Origin: Orbilia blumenaviensis
Lineage: Eukaryota; Ascomycota; Orbiliomycetes; Orbiliales; Orbiliaceae
NCBI GenBank assembly: GCA_036872755.1
Contig: JAVHNS010000004.1
Coordinates: forward strand, 2,480,001-2,544,000
Direction of reading: 5' to 3'
DNA length: 64,000 nt
Both the position numbers and the translations under genes were made by a program. A model generated the notes under the pieces. It did no database searches and was not told the DNA's origin. It saw only the letters and a program-made list of their open reading frames with translations. How positions within the stretch are numbered: the first letter of the stretch is position 1; every line of letters starts with the position of its first letter. Shown here in pieces: positions 28,284-40,141 of this stretch.

Positions 28284-29004
28284 TTAATCATATAGCGGTC
28301 CAATAACCGTTATGACACTTGCGTCCGAGTCGTATCCGTCATCTTCTTCCTTATCAGGTTGTGATGGGCTGAGTCCAGGGGATTGCCTATGTGGCCCTAG
28401 TAAATTGTGACCGGCGGATATCGGAAGGCTCGATGGGTGGGTGATGTCCTCGATCTCTGTAATAGTTGCGAGGGGGTTGGATTCTTCCTTGCAGTTTCCC
28501 GTCTCCACCCGACGGGGGACTGGGAGGAAACCAAACCCACACAAGATATAGAAAAAGAAGAGCAGTGTGGTGACCACGCTCATATCATTAATAATATCCT
28601 ACGAAATACTGTCCATTAGCGCGAATCTTGTATAGATGTAGAAACAACATATAGAAAATACCTACTTGCGGTGCCGAGGCCGAACGTGGCTGCAACGAGG
28701 GATATCCCGGGATGACCATCTTTCCCTTGTTGCTTGATTCGGATGGCGCCCGTCCGTCATTCTCGGTCTTAGATGGACTGATCTTGAGCGTGCTTACTAT
28801 AGTAATTAGAGCGGTGGGACGGACGGGGTTGGCGATAGTGACGGTCCCGTTGATGGCAGGGGGGAAAGTTGAAGTGGGCGATGAATCGGAGCAGACGGAC
28901 ACGTCTTTGAGGTCATCGTAGCTAGGAGCAGCTAATAGGAAATGTTGGAGCCAGAGGATCGTCCTCATGAAAGGGGCAAGGGAAGGGGGGGAGAGGAACT
29001 TCAT
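28284..29004 (-). CDS. Hypothetical protein with signal-like N-end and one membrane helix
   Basis: Not recognised. Exons 29004-28666 and 28598-28284 (intron GTAGGT...CGTAG, 67 nt) join in phase to give 217 aa. The N-end MKFLSPPSLAPFMRTILWLQHFLLAAPS looks like a signal peptide or anchor. Residues 30-113 are Ser/Thr/Pro-rich with one N-x-T site, suggesting an extracellular part. Exon 2 opens with DIINDM, then a hydrophobic helix at about 120-140 (VVTTLLFFFYILCGFGF), then a basic stop-transfer PVPRRV and a polar tail of about 70 residues rich in Asp/Glu/Ser. This fits a small type I membrane protein. The two exons could alternatively be separate chance frames, but topology and phase support splicing. 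Confidence 0.5.
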
Positions 29005-29332
29005 CTTGATATTCGACTGAGAAGGTCAACGGTGTCGAAGCAGGTAAGGATAATAGGTAGTTATTGATCGACGTTGGACGCTGGCATCTGAGTAGGTGAG
29101 TGATAAGAAGAAAAGATGGTTTAAGTTTGAAAGAATGAAGGGCACAGTAGGTACTACTCCCACCCCATACATCTACGCGGGAAGAAATCGATACTCACTG
29201 GTCTTGTTATACTCACCGCTATCGCGCTGTTCGTTGGCTTCGATGTCTCAGTAGTTTGTGTTGGCGTTGTATTTTTGCTGAGCCGCGTTGTTGAGAGAGT
29301 TCACAACCCACTTTTGTGTTGCGGTAGTCCGC

Positions 29333-29400
29333 ACTGGTCTCGTTGGAACTGGTCTCGTTGGAACCAGACAACACAAAGTTGAAAGTTGGAACCAGACTCC
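29333..29400. repeat. Short imperfect tandem repeats
   Basis: A 15-bp unit ACTGGTCTCGTTGGA is repeated head to tail at 29333-29347 and 29348-29362, and GTTGGAACCAGAC occurs twice just downstream, flanked by CACAACACAA-like words. Too short to classify. Confidence 0.7.
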
Positions 29401-30993
29401 GCACTGGCTTCTCAAAAACAAACGGATTCTCTATCACATGACAACACAATCATTGAGAAGGAGGTCACAACACACCGAAAACCACAATAGCTTTGAATGT
29501 TCGTCAATGGTTAGCAGACCTTGCCAACGAAGCGTCGTATACTATGAGACTAGGTTAGCAGGAGGCTGATCCGTCAATATAGTGATTAAAGCTAGATGCA
29601 AAACAAGGCTACATGTGTACATAATTCGGGACATTTATGCTTTTAAACGATAATACAGTTTACTATATTGTGGGCGAAACGAGAACGATGGAGTGTAGAG
29701 AGAATGAGATATACAAAAAAGCACCCCAAAAACGAGGAAACCGAAGCAAGAGCTTTCAAGCTAATTAAGCTTAGCCTTAGGAGCTCAGAGAAACCCTTTC
29801 AACCCTTGAAGTAGTTAAAGCAACCAGGTTATCGGCCCGGGATTTATTGTTCAACTGTCGGTGTCCTCAGAGATGCACAATTTAAAGTCGTTCCCCACAT
29901 TCGGCGACCATTCGGATGGCCGACTTAGTCAGGGTAGCGTGGGAGGTCTGGCTCTCAACCTCCGTTTCGCAGTCCTCTTGATGGTATATTTAATTATTTG
30001 CCTTATCGGAAAGTTCGAGATGCTCTACTCTTCCCTCCTCTTCCTCTTCATTATCCCCTATACACGCCACAAGCCCGATGAACTTAAACAATGCCCGGTT
30101 AAGGACCCGACATATTCTACCATTCCCATCCGCGTTTGAGTGAACACATACTGTAGCTAACTGGTACTATACTATGAATGCATACATTTAATTCACGAGG
30201 CCACATTTATAATTAACTATACTAGGAACATACGAGACTAACTAGGAACAATGTGTCTACCCTCGAGGCTGTATATGAACACCGAATGAATGAATGTAAT
30301 TAAAATATTATATTTCTAATACAAATAAGTCTATGAAATAACAAGTAAGAAAAAACAGAACTCGGCTTCTCTGACTTGCGAGAATTATGCCAGCTACATC
30401 ATTCCCCATATCCCCCTTCCCTTTCCCTTCCACTGTCCACGCCGGAACTTCAGGTTTTCCTTTCCTTTCCTTTTTCAGGGCATTAGTAGGGCTTAGGCCA
30501 CGGTGCTTCTGCCAATATTTATATATCAGTAGAGCTACCAGTCTCACAAGTCCCTTCATATACCTCTTTGTTCTTTCCTCCTACTTGCCATTTTACTTGT
30601 GTGTTTTTCTTCTTCTTCCTTTTCTACTCTTCTTTTTATCGTTTCTTTATATTATTTTCACATCATTTTATTTTTTTTTTTTTATTTTTTATTTTATTTT
30701 ATTTTTTTACTTTTTTTTGATAATTTTTGTTTTCCTGTGTTTCCAGGCTCCCCTCCGGATAGAATTAGGCTCCATTTTCTTATTTCCCCTTCCAGCGCTC
30801 CTTCTCTTTTTTCCGTTCTCCGTTTCTGGTTTCGATGTTTTTTTGGCTTTGGGTTCGCCTTCTTCCTATTTCTTTAACCTTTTCTGATGGCTTTCGATTA
30901 ACTGCTGCCAACAGTTAAAGGCATATTGAAGTCTGGAGGTTGTGAAAATCTACCATTTCCGCGACTCTCAAGACTCCCGCCATAATTCTATCC

Positions 30994-31000
<7 letters not shown>

Positions 31001-31042
<42 letters not shown>
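31001..31042. repeat. T42 homopolymer tract
   Basis: Uninterrupted 42 T on the plus strand inside a long T/C-rich region. Confidence 0.9.
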
Positions 31043-32654
31043 CTTTCTTCCTTTCCCGCTTCCTTTGCTTCTCACTTTACATCTATTTTTCCATCCCTTG
31101 TTTCCTTTATTTTATTTTATTGTTTTATTTTTATTTGTCTCTTCTTTTTTTTTTTGTTTTTTTTTTCTTCCTTTCTTCATTATCTTTCATTTTCATTTTT
31201 CCTTTTTTTATTTTCCTCTTTTTGTTTCCTTTGTTCTTTTTTTGTATGTATCCCTCTCCAATCCCATATTTCTCGTTTCTCACTGCCTCCTTTAATTCTC
31301 ACCCCCGCCGAGTCCGAATTCTCAACTATGTTTTCTTTCCATTGTTGATTTGTTTTCCCCTCAGGATCCTGCCAAATTCTGTAATCTGGGCCATTGATCC
31401 TTGGGTCGGTCAATCGAGAGAATTTTCTGACCATAGACGGCCCTGCGCGGCTGGGCGATTGCGAACGACTGGTTTCGCTCGATAAGCTCTATCATGAAAC
31501 TTTGTTTCCATATCAGATAAGGTAAGCATCGGCGTTGAAATTTTTGTATACCGTTTAATGTTTCTAGCCTGTGAGAGAAACGAAGGAGCCATATGACTTT
31601 TACTCCTTTTCTTTCTTTCTGTTTTTGGTTAAGGCTCGGCTTGTTCTTGTCCAGAAACCGAATCTGCTGCCGTCCGACAGCTTTCGTCTTACATTGGTTC
31701 TGTGGAATCAATGTATAAATAAGGATCCAGAGGTGACCACGCCAGGATGACACTTAGGTGCTCATGGGTGATCTGGCTTCCTTGGTTCGCCTGCCAGTCA
31801 TTGCGCATGTGTAAATCGGAGTTCACTTGGTTGGATTGATCCCCAATTTGGTTTAAAGGGTGCCACGAGAGATTGTCTTGTAGTTCTAGACATATCGGCT
31901 CCATAATCCCGAACAAGGTAGGTAAATGGTAGTTAATGAAGCCATAATATGAAGACGTCTGGTGCATAGCTCTCATCCCGGGGTAAATCTTCTGTCCTTG
32001 GAACATTGAATTTAGTTTCGTAGTTCCTCTGACACAAACTCTTTCGTTTGTTATGCTTGAATGGCATTTTGATTATTCGAAGATATTGCTCCAGTCGGTC
32101 CCTTAGTTGTCGCGCCTGTTTGACCTCGATACATCCAAATTAGCCGGAATCGATGACCCGTTTGATCTTTTGGCCTATGGAGTTTTGCTTTGTATCTGTG
32201 CCAGCTCCTTGGTAATCGAATGCCATACTGCAACCAATGGCTCGGTCTGTATGGATGCATTGACGTATTCTGATTTTTGGCGGCCCTTTTCGGTCCACAA
32301 CAGAATACTTCCGTAAAATAATAAAACTTTCGATCTACTCCATATTCGAAATGTTGGATTCGAAGAGAAGAATGATCAACTTTGACTCGACTACTCTCTC
32401 TGCTTGTTGAAAGCAGATGAGTAATCCCCCTCAAGTAAGCCCCCTCCACCCCTACCTATATCCACCCAATGGTACTCGTTGCCCGACGACAGGACAGGAG
32501 TTCTGTTTCCCCGGTTGACCCAAGTCCTAAAACTCGATCAAAGAGAACCAGCCCTCGACCGTCCACGCCGTATTCCCAGAATGCACACCCCCCCCTCCCC
32601 CCTTCCCCAATGCTTTCGGACCCAGTCCACCGAAAACGTGAATGCAGACCTAGT

Positions 32655-32702
32655 CCCCAACTCCCCTCGTTCCCTTGCCCCCAACTCCCCTCGTTCCCTT
32701 GT
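32655..32702. repeat. Two copies of a 24-bp tandem repeat
   Basis: Unit CCCCAACTCCCCTCGTTCCC followed by TTGC, present twice with period 24. On the minus strand it would encode GQGNEGSW twice, just past the stop of the acidic membrane protein, so it may be 3' UTR. Confidence 0.75.
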
Positions 32703-32814
32703 CCCCACACCTCCCCTAGCCCCCCCTCACTAACTATTCCCTGCCCTGCAACCCCGTTTCGGCCTTCCTACCCCACCTTCTTCCCTTCTCGTCCACTCCC
32801 ACTCCTCTCATCCC

Positions 32815-34131
32815 CTACTTCTCCTCCCCTTCCCTCTTCGATCTTTCCAGGCGAGCCTTGCGGCTGCGAGCCTGAAGGATGATCCTCCCCTGGACCGGCT
32901 TACTGGCGCCGTCCCCGCCGTCCTCGTTCTCTTCCCCTTGACGCTCTGCCTCCCCGAAAATAGCGCCTTCTCTTTCCTTCTCCCTCTCCTTCTCCCTCTC
33001 CTCCCACATCCTCATCTCCTCCCTCGCCTTCTCCTGCTGCTCCCTCTGCTTCTCCTGCTCCCTCCTCAGCTCTTCCAAGAGCTTGGAGCCAGCCAGCTGG
33101 GCTAGCCGGCCCCGCGGCTGACGAACAACCCTCCCTACCTGTTGTTCTTGTGCCTCTTCCTCCCCTTGGCGCTCTGCCTCCTCGATAGTAGCGCTCTCTC
33201 TACTGCACCCGTAATCCTCCTCCTCTTCTTCCTCTTCTTCTTCCTCCTCCTCGTCCTCCTCTTCCTCGTCCTCCTCCTCGTCTTCCTCGTCTTCCCACTC
33301 GTCTTCGTCTTCGTCCTCGTCCTCGTCCCCTTCGCGCTCTGCCTCCCCGAGAATAGCGCACTCTCTTCCACTGTCGTGCTCCTCCTCATCCCCTTGGCTA
33401 TCTGCCTCCACAGTTATAGCTCTCTCTTCCTCCATCCTTTCCTCCGAAACACCCTTCGTGTCGTCCGTCTGCACTCCAACGTCAACATACTGGGGTGCTG
33501 GAGCAGAAGGGATCGAAGGAGCTAAATGCTCAACCTCGACATCCTTCTTCTCAACTGGCCCCCCTGTAGCTGGGCCGGAGCGCTTGCGGATCGATTGGGC
33601 CTGAAGTCGTTCAGCCTTCCGCTTGGCTGCCTCTCTCATCTTTTTTCTGAACGCCCGAATTACTTCAGGCGATGCTGGTGCTGGCTTACTCGGAAGCCTA
33701 GCCGAAGAACTCTCCTTCTCAGCATCCGGCTTTGCAACCGGTGCTTCCTCGTTGGAGGACTTCTCAGCTGTCAGTGTTTCCACCGGAGCGTCCTCGAAGT
33801 CAAATTCTTCTGCTTCTTCACGGAGCAGGCACTGTCCAGAGACGAAAGTGGCCACCATTGCGTACAAGAAGAACAGACTCGCATCGGGATGCAAGTCAGC
33901 CTCGGGTGTCCAATGGGCGGGTGCGACGTAGACGGTAAAGATCTCGCTGAACGAGGCAACGAAGATCTTGAAAGCGGCAGCCATGTCGTAAATGGCAGGT
34001 GGGACCACCGAAATTGCCATTATCACCAAGCAAGGGAACAGGATATATAATATCCCTGGGAATGGTCCCCGCTCGGCCCACCGTGGGTCGGCGGTAATAA
34101 GAACGCGTTTCGAATCCATAGTTTGGGGCAT
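32815..34131 (-). CDS. Membrane protein with acidic/coiled-coil repeat tail, function unknown
   Basis: Not recognised. One exon from ATG at 34131, 438 aa. The N-terminal 100 residues are hydrophobic with two or three likely membrane helices (about 25-46, 54-70, 86-101). Then comes a basic region (160-190, rich in Lys/Arg) and an almost pure Asp/Glu run at about 267-306. From 350 to 390 it is a Glu/Arg/Gln-rich coiled coil. A motif of the form AI.GEAER.GEEE occurs four times in degenerate form (about 238-251, 258-271, 313-326, 389-402). Low-complexity composition makes homology claims unsafe. It could be a membrane anchor for a charged scaffold. Confidence 0.6.
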   Translation of the reverse strand: MPQTMDSKRVLITADPRWAERGPFPGILYILFPCLVIMAISVVPPAIYDMAAAFKIFVASFSEIFTVYVAPAHWTPEADLHPDASLFFLYAMVATFVSGQCLLREEAEEFDFEDAPVETLTAEKSSNEEAPVAKPDAEKESSSARLPSKPAPASPEVIRAFRKKMREAAKRKAERLQAQSIRKRSGPATGGPVEKKDVEVEHLAPSIPSAPAPQYVDVGVQTDDTKGVSEERMEEERAITVEADSQGDEEEHDSGRECAILGEAEREGDEDEDEDEDEWEDEEDEEEDEEEEDEEEEEEEEEEEEDYGCSRESATIEEAERQGEEEAQEQQVGRVVRQPRGRLAQLAGSKLLEELRREQEKQREQQEKAREEMRMWEEREKEREKEREGAIFGEAERQGEENEDGGDGASKPVQGRIILQARSRKARLERSKREGEEK

Positions 34132-35386
34132 ATCGACTGGGTCGATACTAGCGCTATAGATATTTTGTCGTGATTGGGAAGGTGTATCCGTTGCTGAAAT
34201 CGAAGTATTGGGTATACTTGTTTGGGCGATGGATGAAGAGAGAAGGAGGAAAGAAAGGAAGGAAAGAAAGGAAAGGTGGGGGGCCTTTTATACCTATGGG
34301 GGGTGCTGGTGAGGGAAAAAAGTCGTTGCTGAGATTGTAACAACACATTCTCAATGCACGCTCAGTCCCAGCGTCCCGTTTCAGTGCCGTTCCTATTTAA
34401 CCACACAATTCTTCTATCGCCCGACTAACCTCCTAATGTTTGCACAATGCAGCGTAAAAAGTTAGGGCTATTCAATGTTGCTATTCAAAAAGCCAACCCA
34501 CATTCCCGACACGTAAACTGGTGTCTTATAGACAAGCATAGTCTCGGTCCCAAACGCTGTGGACCAAAGCATTCTCTAAGGATAGCAGGCCCCAGCTTTC
34601 ACGCATTAAACCGCTATTATTCTAATTTCAAACCACGAAGCTTATCTACAAAATCTAATGTTTACGAAACTCTACGGGATCTCCCTCTTTATATGCGAAG
34701 CTGATGATTTCTGCGTTGCCGAAGCAAAATTGCAACATTGTGCCTATTCTTGGCGAACTATTGTGCAAAATTACCCAGATAGGAAGATTTACCGAACTGT
34801 ACCAAGATTACCAAGGTGGTAGAAGTCCTTGCAGATCCCAAAAAGCAACCGAACAACACGGAAACGCAGATGGCTACAAGAGCTATGAACTTGTTGGATG
34901 TTGGCAGCCACTGAAGTTAAGGTTTAGTAATCCACCTGAGCAGTTACGTAGCCGCCAAGTTTAGCGCGTCTTCTCGCAGACCTATGCAGTTCAAGCCGTT
35001 AGGTCTACTAGGTCGAGGCCACTGATACTCGGGGGTTATTTCTGATAACAATAACAATACACTAGCACTAGACCAACAAAGTGCAGCCTCTCGCTCCCGG
35101 CCGCGGGCGGCCTAGCGAATTTAGATTTATTCATTCGATATTCTCATCTAATATAGCTCTTAGATACCTAGATACATTTCTATCATAATTCCACCCCTTC
35201 TCTCATGCTCATACTTAAATGGTTTAGAATCCTAAATATCCCAATTCCGACTTCCATTACTTCTCTTATGCTGGCTCCGGATCCCAAGACACCCTTTACC
35301 TCTATCCTTCACAACCGAGCCCAAAACAAACATTATGATAGCTGGACTCAGCCTTATTATGTTAATTACTAATTGGGAGTACTAAT
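34132..35386. other. Intergenic, no recognisable gene
   Basis: About 1.25 kb. The upstream flank of the acidic membrane protein has G/A-rich patches (34225-34280). Two short plus-strand frames at 34447-34964 have no domains. Toward 35100-35386 it is AT-rich. Confidence 0.5.
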
Positions 35387-36946
35387 CTAAACCAGCGAAT
35401 CCCTGAAAGATCGCTCCCCGACCATAGTTTCTTCGATCGTGTCTGTAGAGTCAGGCTCGGAATTATTTACGGTGTTAATATCCGGGGTGGCTGTAAAAGC
35501 TTCGGTCAGCCAAATGTCTGGCGGGTCAAAAGAATCCGAAGCTAAACTTGCGCGACTACCTCTGGAACTGGCTATTCCCTCAGTCGGCGGTGTGTCAAGA
35601 GGGCTTGTGGTCCCAAGATCGCCCTGATAGCCCAGATGATCAATATTTTGAGCGCGGCCGGAGATGCCACTAGCACTATCACCTGGAAAGGCTCCGTTGT
35701 TTGATACATCGGTATTTTGAACGGGAAGCTGGTATATATCAATATGACCGTCTCCCTGGGCTGGGCCTTCAGCAGTGGAGATTGTCGGTGCAGAGGAACC
35801 GGCTGGCGATGCAGGCAAAGATACGTCCCCATGGCTCCGAAAAGCAGATATATTTGCGTCCTGGGGAGTCTCGGGAGGCGAGGCCTCGTTCCTGTCCCAG
35901 CAAAGCAAGCGATTGTCCATGAGGTCTGATGTTTCTTGAGGCATGGTGTTTACCGAAGGTACAAGCAGAGGGTCAAAGATCAATTTGTCCCAAATTTCGA
36001 GAGGGTCAGCCCCCAGATTAGTGTAATTTCGCTGAACGGTATGCTTATGTTCATTCCTTGGGTGGGGATCGTTGTTTCGATAGCACTTATAAAATAATGT
36101 GTATAGACAATATGATACTACAGCAGATATCAGCACCAGGGCTATGAGTAAGATCACTCCAATGAGGAGCCCGCATAAGAAGGAAATGAGATGGATCCTA
36201 GTTAGAGCAAGAGGAGTTTCCAATAGCTGGGAGTTCTGCTCTTTCGTTCTTTGAGAGTCATCCCAGAGGTCCCATAGTGGATCTAGACTGTCAAAGTATC
36301 TTGCAAGGTCGGTATCGAGCTTCCGATCGACAATAGTTTGGATAAACTCCCGAAACCATAATGACTCTGTCCAGTTCCGTCGAAGGAAGTTTGAGATTCG
36401 ATCGTTAAACCTATCGTTCGCAACAAAGACCATTCCAGGAGCTGATATTAGATGAGAAAACCAGTTGTAGACGGCACGTAGTCCGAGGATAGGATGGAGT
36501 GAATCAGCGGCTCTTCGAAAGCCTGTAGCTTCTGTTATCAGGTGTACTAGAAATATTCGAAATCGATGGAATTGTCCATAGACGCGTAGAAACCGATCTT
36601 TGGTATGGTAGTAGTGCGCTGCTGATTCGTTATATTTCTGGTCCTCTGTTGCCTCAGTCGGTAAAGCTGTAGTCTTTTGCTCTGGGCCGTCATTGGTGAT
36701 ACTAGAGATGTGAGCAGCAACTAAATTTGCCAATGAATTAGATAAGAGGCTGTCATCCGGGTCAATATTAATGCCTTTGCTAGCCATTGAGAGACGTGAC
36801 ATGTTCATGTTTGTCATGCTAAGGTTTAGACCTTCTGAGCAGAGTTCCTTTATCTGTGTGGGAATCCAAAGAGGGGATATGAGATCGTATGACGGAGAAG
36901 TGCTCGAAGCAAGAGCTCCACTGCTGGCATTGTGCATAAGTAGCAT
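35387..36946 (-). CDS. Single-pass membrane protein, function unknown
   Basis: Not recognised. Single exon, 519 aa; the open frame extends to 37006 but begins with TTG, so the ATG at 36946 is used. The N-terminal half is predicted helical, with several W/F-rich segments (LWIPTQI, WFSHLI, LWFREFIQTIVDRKLD) and several N-x-S/T sites. One long hydrophobic helix lies around residues 255-285 (FLCGLLIGVILLIALVLISAVVSY), followed by a cytoplasmic-looking tail of more than 200 residues rich in Ser, Pro, Asp and Thr. The layout is that of a type I receptor-like or scaffold protein, but there is no homology signal I can name. A lineage-specific gene is likely. Confidence 0.6.
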   Translation of the reverse strand: MLLMHNASSGALASSTSPSYDLISPLWIPTQIKELCSEGLNLSMTNMNMSRLSMASKGINIDPDDSLLSNSLANLVAAHISSITNDGPEQKTTALPTEATEDQKYNESAAHYYHTKDRFLRVYGQFHRFRIFLVHLITEATGFRRAADSLHPILGLRAVYNWFSHLISAPGMVFVANDRFNDRISNFLRRNWTESLWFREFIQTIVDRKLDTDLARYFDSLDPLWDLWDDSQRTKEQNSQLLETPLALTRIHLISFLCGLLIGVILLIALVLISAVVSYCLYTLFYKCYRNNDPHPRNEHKHTVQRNYTNLGADPLEIWDKLIFDPLLVPSVNTMPQETSDLMDNRLLCWDRNEASPPETPQDANISAFRSHGDVSLPASPAGSSAPTISTAEGPAQGDGHIDIYQLPVQNTDVSNNGAFPGDSASGISGRAQNIDHLGYQGDLGTTSPLDTPPTEGIASSRGSRASLASDSFDPPDIWLTEAFTATPDINTVNNSEPDSTDTIEETMVGERSFRDSLV

Positions 36947-39900
36947 TTTCGCACGGTCACTAATATATGGGTACGTATGATCGAATTGATATTGATAAAC
37001 GAACAAAGACCGATACGCAGATATAATTTAGTCGATGTTGTTATAATTTATCTTGTCCTAGCGGACACGGAACATGTATTGTGATACAAGTGATTGCAAA
37101 AAACATGCCTATACATGCAGGCGCATGTAGGTGTTTACTCAAGGGTTGGGTACTAAACAATCATGGAAATCACTAGAAAGTGGGAGGGGTCTCGGACTGG
37201 TTGCGGCCAGCCCAGCTATTGGCAGCGCCTCAATATTAGTATACCAGGAACATGTTCCGTAAGTATATATCTGCATAAATTACAATATGTGCCTTTTAAA
37301 GTCGAGAATTACTTATTTATAAGTAGTTGGGACGTAATCGAAATTTGTATGGATACATTATTAATTCAACCCGCTCTGCCTTTTGTTGGTGTACACATCC
37401 TCATAGAGATCAAGCGGAAACGAACCGATAGCGCATTTAGCACAAACGAGTTGAATACCAAACGATAGTTCTGCGGCAATGGACTTAAATATGTTTAGGA
37501 GTAGTTTGTGTGTTGGATTACTGCCTGAATACCATTAAGGTGAACCCTCGAGGCTTATAAAGCTAAGCTTCAACAGAGGTTGAGGCTTAAAATGGGTAAT
37601 AATGGCCTGCATAAGGACCACAAACTATACCAAATGTGACGAGCCAGCATTAATCCGCATTTCGGGTATATAGAAATGGGATTCCTTATCGATAGAATAG
37701 TCTCGTTCCATGGATCCATGGAGGTGTGGATCGTGCACGCTAACTTGCCTGGTAAAGCACCAAATCCAAATATTTAAGCTCATGTTGTTTGATGTATAAA
37801 ATCATATAAAACCAATGGTGGTGGCTATAACGGTACGTACCAGGAACGTTGCTATTATATTCAGCGACAGTTGCCGATATTAGACAAGTGTGGCAAAGCG
37901 CCGGACGGCGACGAAGTCGGAATAAGGTTGGTGAAACGTTCGAAATTCCAGCTACGCCCCCAAGTCCTCGGGGCTAGACTGGTATCGAAATCCCAGAATG
38001 GAAGCCACTAAGAGCAACGCAACTCGTTCATGTCTCGATTTGGAACCATGGTTAGAAACGATTAGAAATGGCTTCGGTTGATGAAGGAGCCTTGGATCGT
38101 TTTGTGGGACCCGAACTAGCGCCACCAATTTCTGATAAAATTAAATTGGAATTTTCCCTACCCCTCAAATGTATTCCGGCGCTCCAGCTGCGACGGCTCA
38201 TCTCGAGCTCATCGCCTTTGGTTCCAGCCGTGCTTGTTGTCGCATGAAGTTAAGACACGTCGAATGTCGCCGTCGACGCGACCTCGGGACCGACAAAAAG
38301 TCCTGATTGGCGTCATGGTTGACTGCCAACTCATCGACATGGCCTGAGTTCGCTTGGAGCATTGAATTCATGTCGCAGGGGACCACAAGCAGGGGTTGCT
38401 TGGAGCGAGCCAATTACGGCAATCCTCCACCAGCGCCGACGAACCGTTTTAGTTGGGGTTTGCTTCTTTCGCCCGCGATCCCTTACCCCATGCTCATGAA
38501 CTCATTTTCGAGTTTCACGAAACATTTCGTCGGCCCAAGCCAGACCCTACGCCGGGCAATATCAGGAGGTTCACGGCATCAGTCTTGCATGACGGCACAA
38601 TCGTTGATATCGAAGAGGGGTCTATATTCGCTTAGGAATTGATTTCGGGAAGAAACGTGTTCATGAAATGATCAGGTGGTTTGGGGTCTCGAAGGTCATT
38701 GAGGATGGCCATGTCGCCGCAGGCAAGGGTATTCCCCATCGCCCTATCTGTCTCGTACATGTATGTATGTAGGTATAGATCTGCTCCATTGGCTTCTCCA
38801 AGCGTGCCCTTGCGTACATGCTTGTACTTTTGCTTGTTCGCATCCCAGAGGGCCGGCGGATGTCAGACACTTTGATATCAAGCCTTGTGGTGGTGCGACA
38901 GCCATCGAATCGACTTCAGGCATCCCCACCACCTAGACCTGAAGGAAGAAAAAAATGGGTTTTTCTCCCGTCTGACAGCGCATTCGAATGCCTTTCTGGT
39001 CGTGACTTCAGCCTCTGAAGGAAGAGAAGGAACTTCTGCGCGTCGTCGAATCGAGGGAGTGAGAGTTTGATACATAAACCACTAGGGTCGTCCCATGTTC
39101 GGATGGCATTTCTTGTTTTGGCCTCAGATTGACGTACTTTCAGACTGTAGCGTCTACGACCTAACCCTTTGGTCAGCGGTAGTTCTCCGGTAAAAGTTTT
39201 CCGTCCTGTCGCCCAGAAGTCAAGAATGCGCCCGAAGTTGAATTGCGATTGTTGAGAGAATACGATACGATACATAAGGAATCACCTGTCTCTCACTCAC
39301 TCTTTCCCTCCCTCTCTCCCTTTGTTGGTGGGACCTAGCTAGGCCTACACATTCCTATCGGCATCATCGTCAACGTCAAGAAGGGAGAACGTACTATACT
39401 GTGCATGTACTGTACTGCACTGTAGAGTGGGTGCCCTGTCGGGTTGACATTTTCAACAGATCCCCTTGTCACCAAAAACCAATACGCTAAAGCTCTCCAC
39501 TCAAATTCCACTTTACCTTCTCCCACCACTCTTCCTCTTCACCATCCATTTCATTTCCCCTTAAAACACCTTGAGCCCACAATACAATTCCGCGAACAGA
39601 AACAAAAAAAAATTAAAGAAAAACACCCTACCACCCATCGCAGCCTTCACCAACTCCAACTTCCCCTCCCTTCGATTCTCATCCCGATTTGTGTGCTGGT
39701 TATCCAATCGACCGTCCTTTCATCTCTTCGTCTTTGTCGGTAAGTCAACGTCGCATCTCGTCGCTTTTTGTTCCTTCGCGTGGTTCATTTCTTGGTTTTG
39801 CTTTTGGGTCGGAAGGAGCAACTCCCTTGAACGGCAGCTTGCTCCTCAACCCTGCAACGGCCAACAAGCACCAAAGCCGACAGCGAATAACGAACAGCAT

Positions 39901-40141
39901 CTCTGGTTCATCGATTCCTGCTGCTAACCAAACGTGTCGCGTCATCAGAATACCTCGAATTCGATAAATTCACGTCCTTATCTACATCTTTCTCTTCTGA
40001 ATTCCACCCGAGAAACATCCTTTCCCTCTTCGATACAGTGTATCATTTTGGCCTCGAAGGTCAATTCTTCCCTACAAGCACCAACTTACCTTACCCGTGA
40101 CGAGCTATCGCACGGTCAAAACATCATTCATAATTCGCGTC
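36947..40141. other. Intergenic region plus probable 5' UTR of the MSB1-like gene
   Basis: About 3.2 kb. Short frames at 37163-37468 (+) and 38198-39275 (both strands) lack domains. From 39300 the plus strand becomes C/T-rich, typical of a fungal transcription start area leading to the MSB1-like gene. Confidence 0.5.
39740..39948 (+). other. Probable 5' UTR intron of the MSB1-like gene
   Basis: GTAAGT at 39740 after a C/T-rich leader, a branch-like CTAAC near 39923 and CAG ending at 39948, all upstream of the ATG at 40142. No coding frame spans it. Inferred only from splice signals. Confidence 0.45.

Larger units (their letters stand above)
29005..32814. other. Gene-poor region with low-complexity pyrimidine tracts
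   Basis: About 3.8 kb without a supported gene. A short ATG frame at 29873-30139 (+, 88 codons) encodes a hydrophobic stretch (LRFAVLLMVYLIICLIG) and could be a micro-membrane protein, but nothing else supports it. From 30570 to 31350 the plus strand is overwhelmingly T/C with a T42 tract. Between 31360 and 32450 the minus strand has several mid-size frames without domains. Confidence 0.55.
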
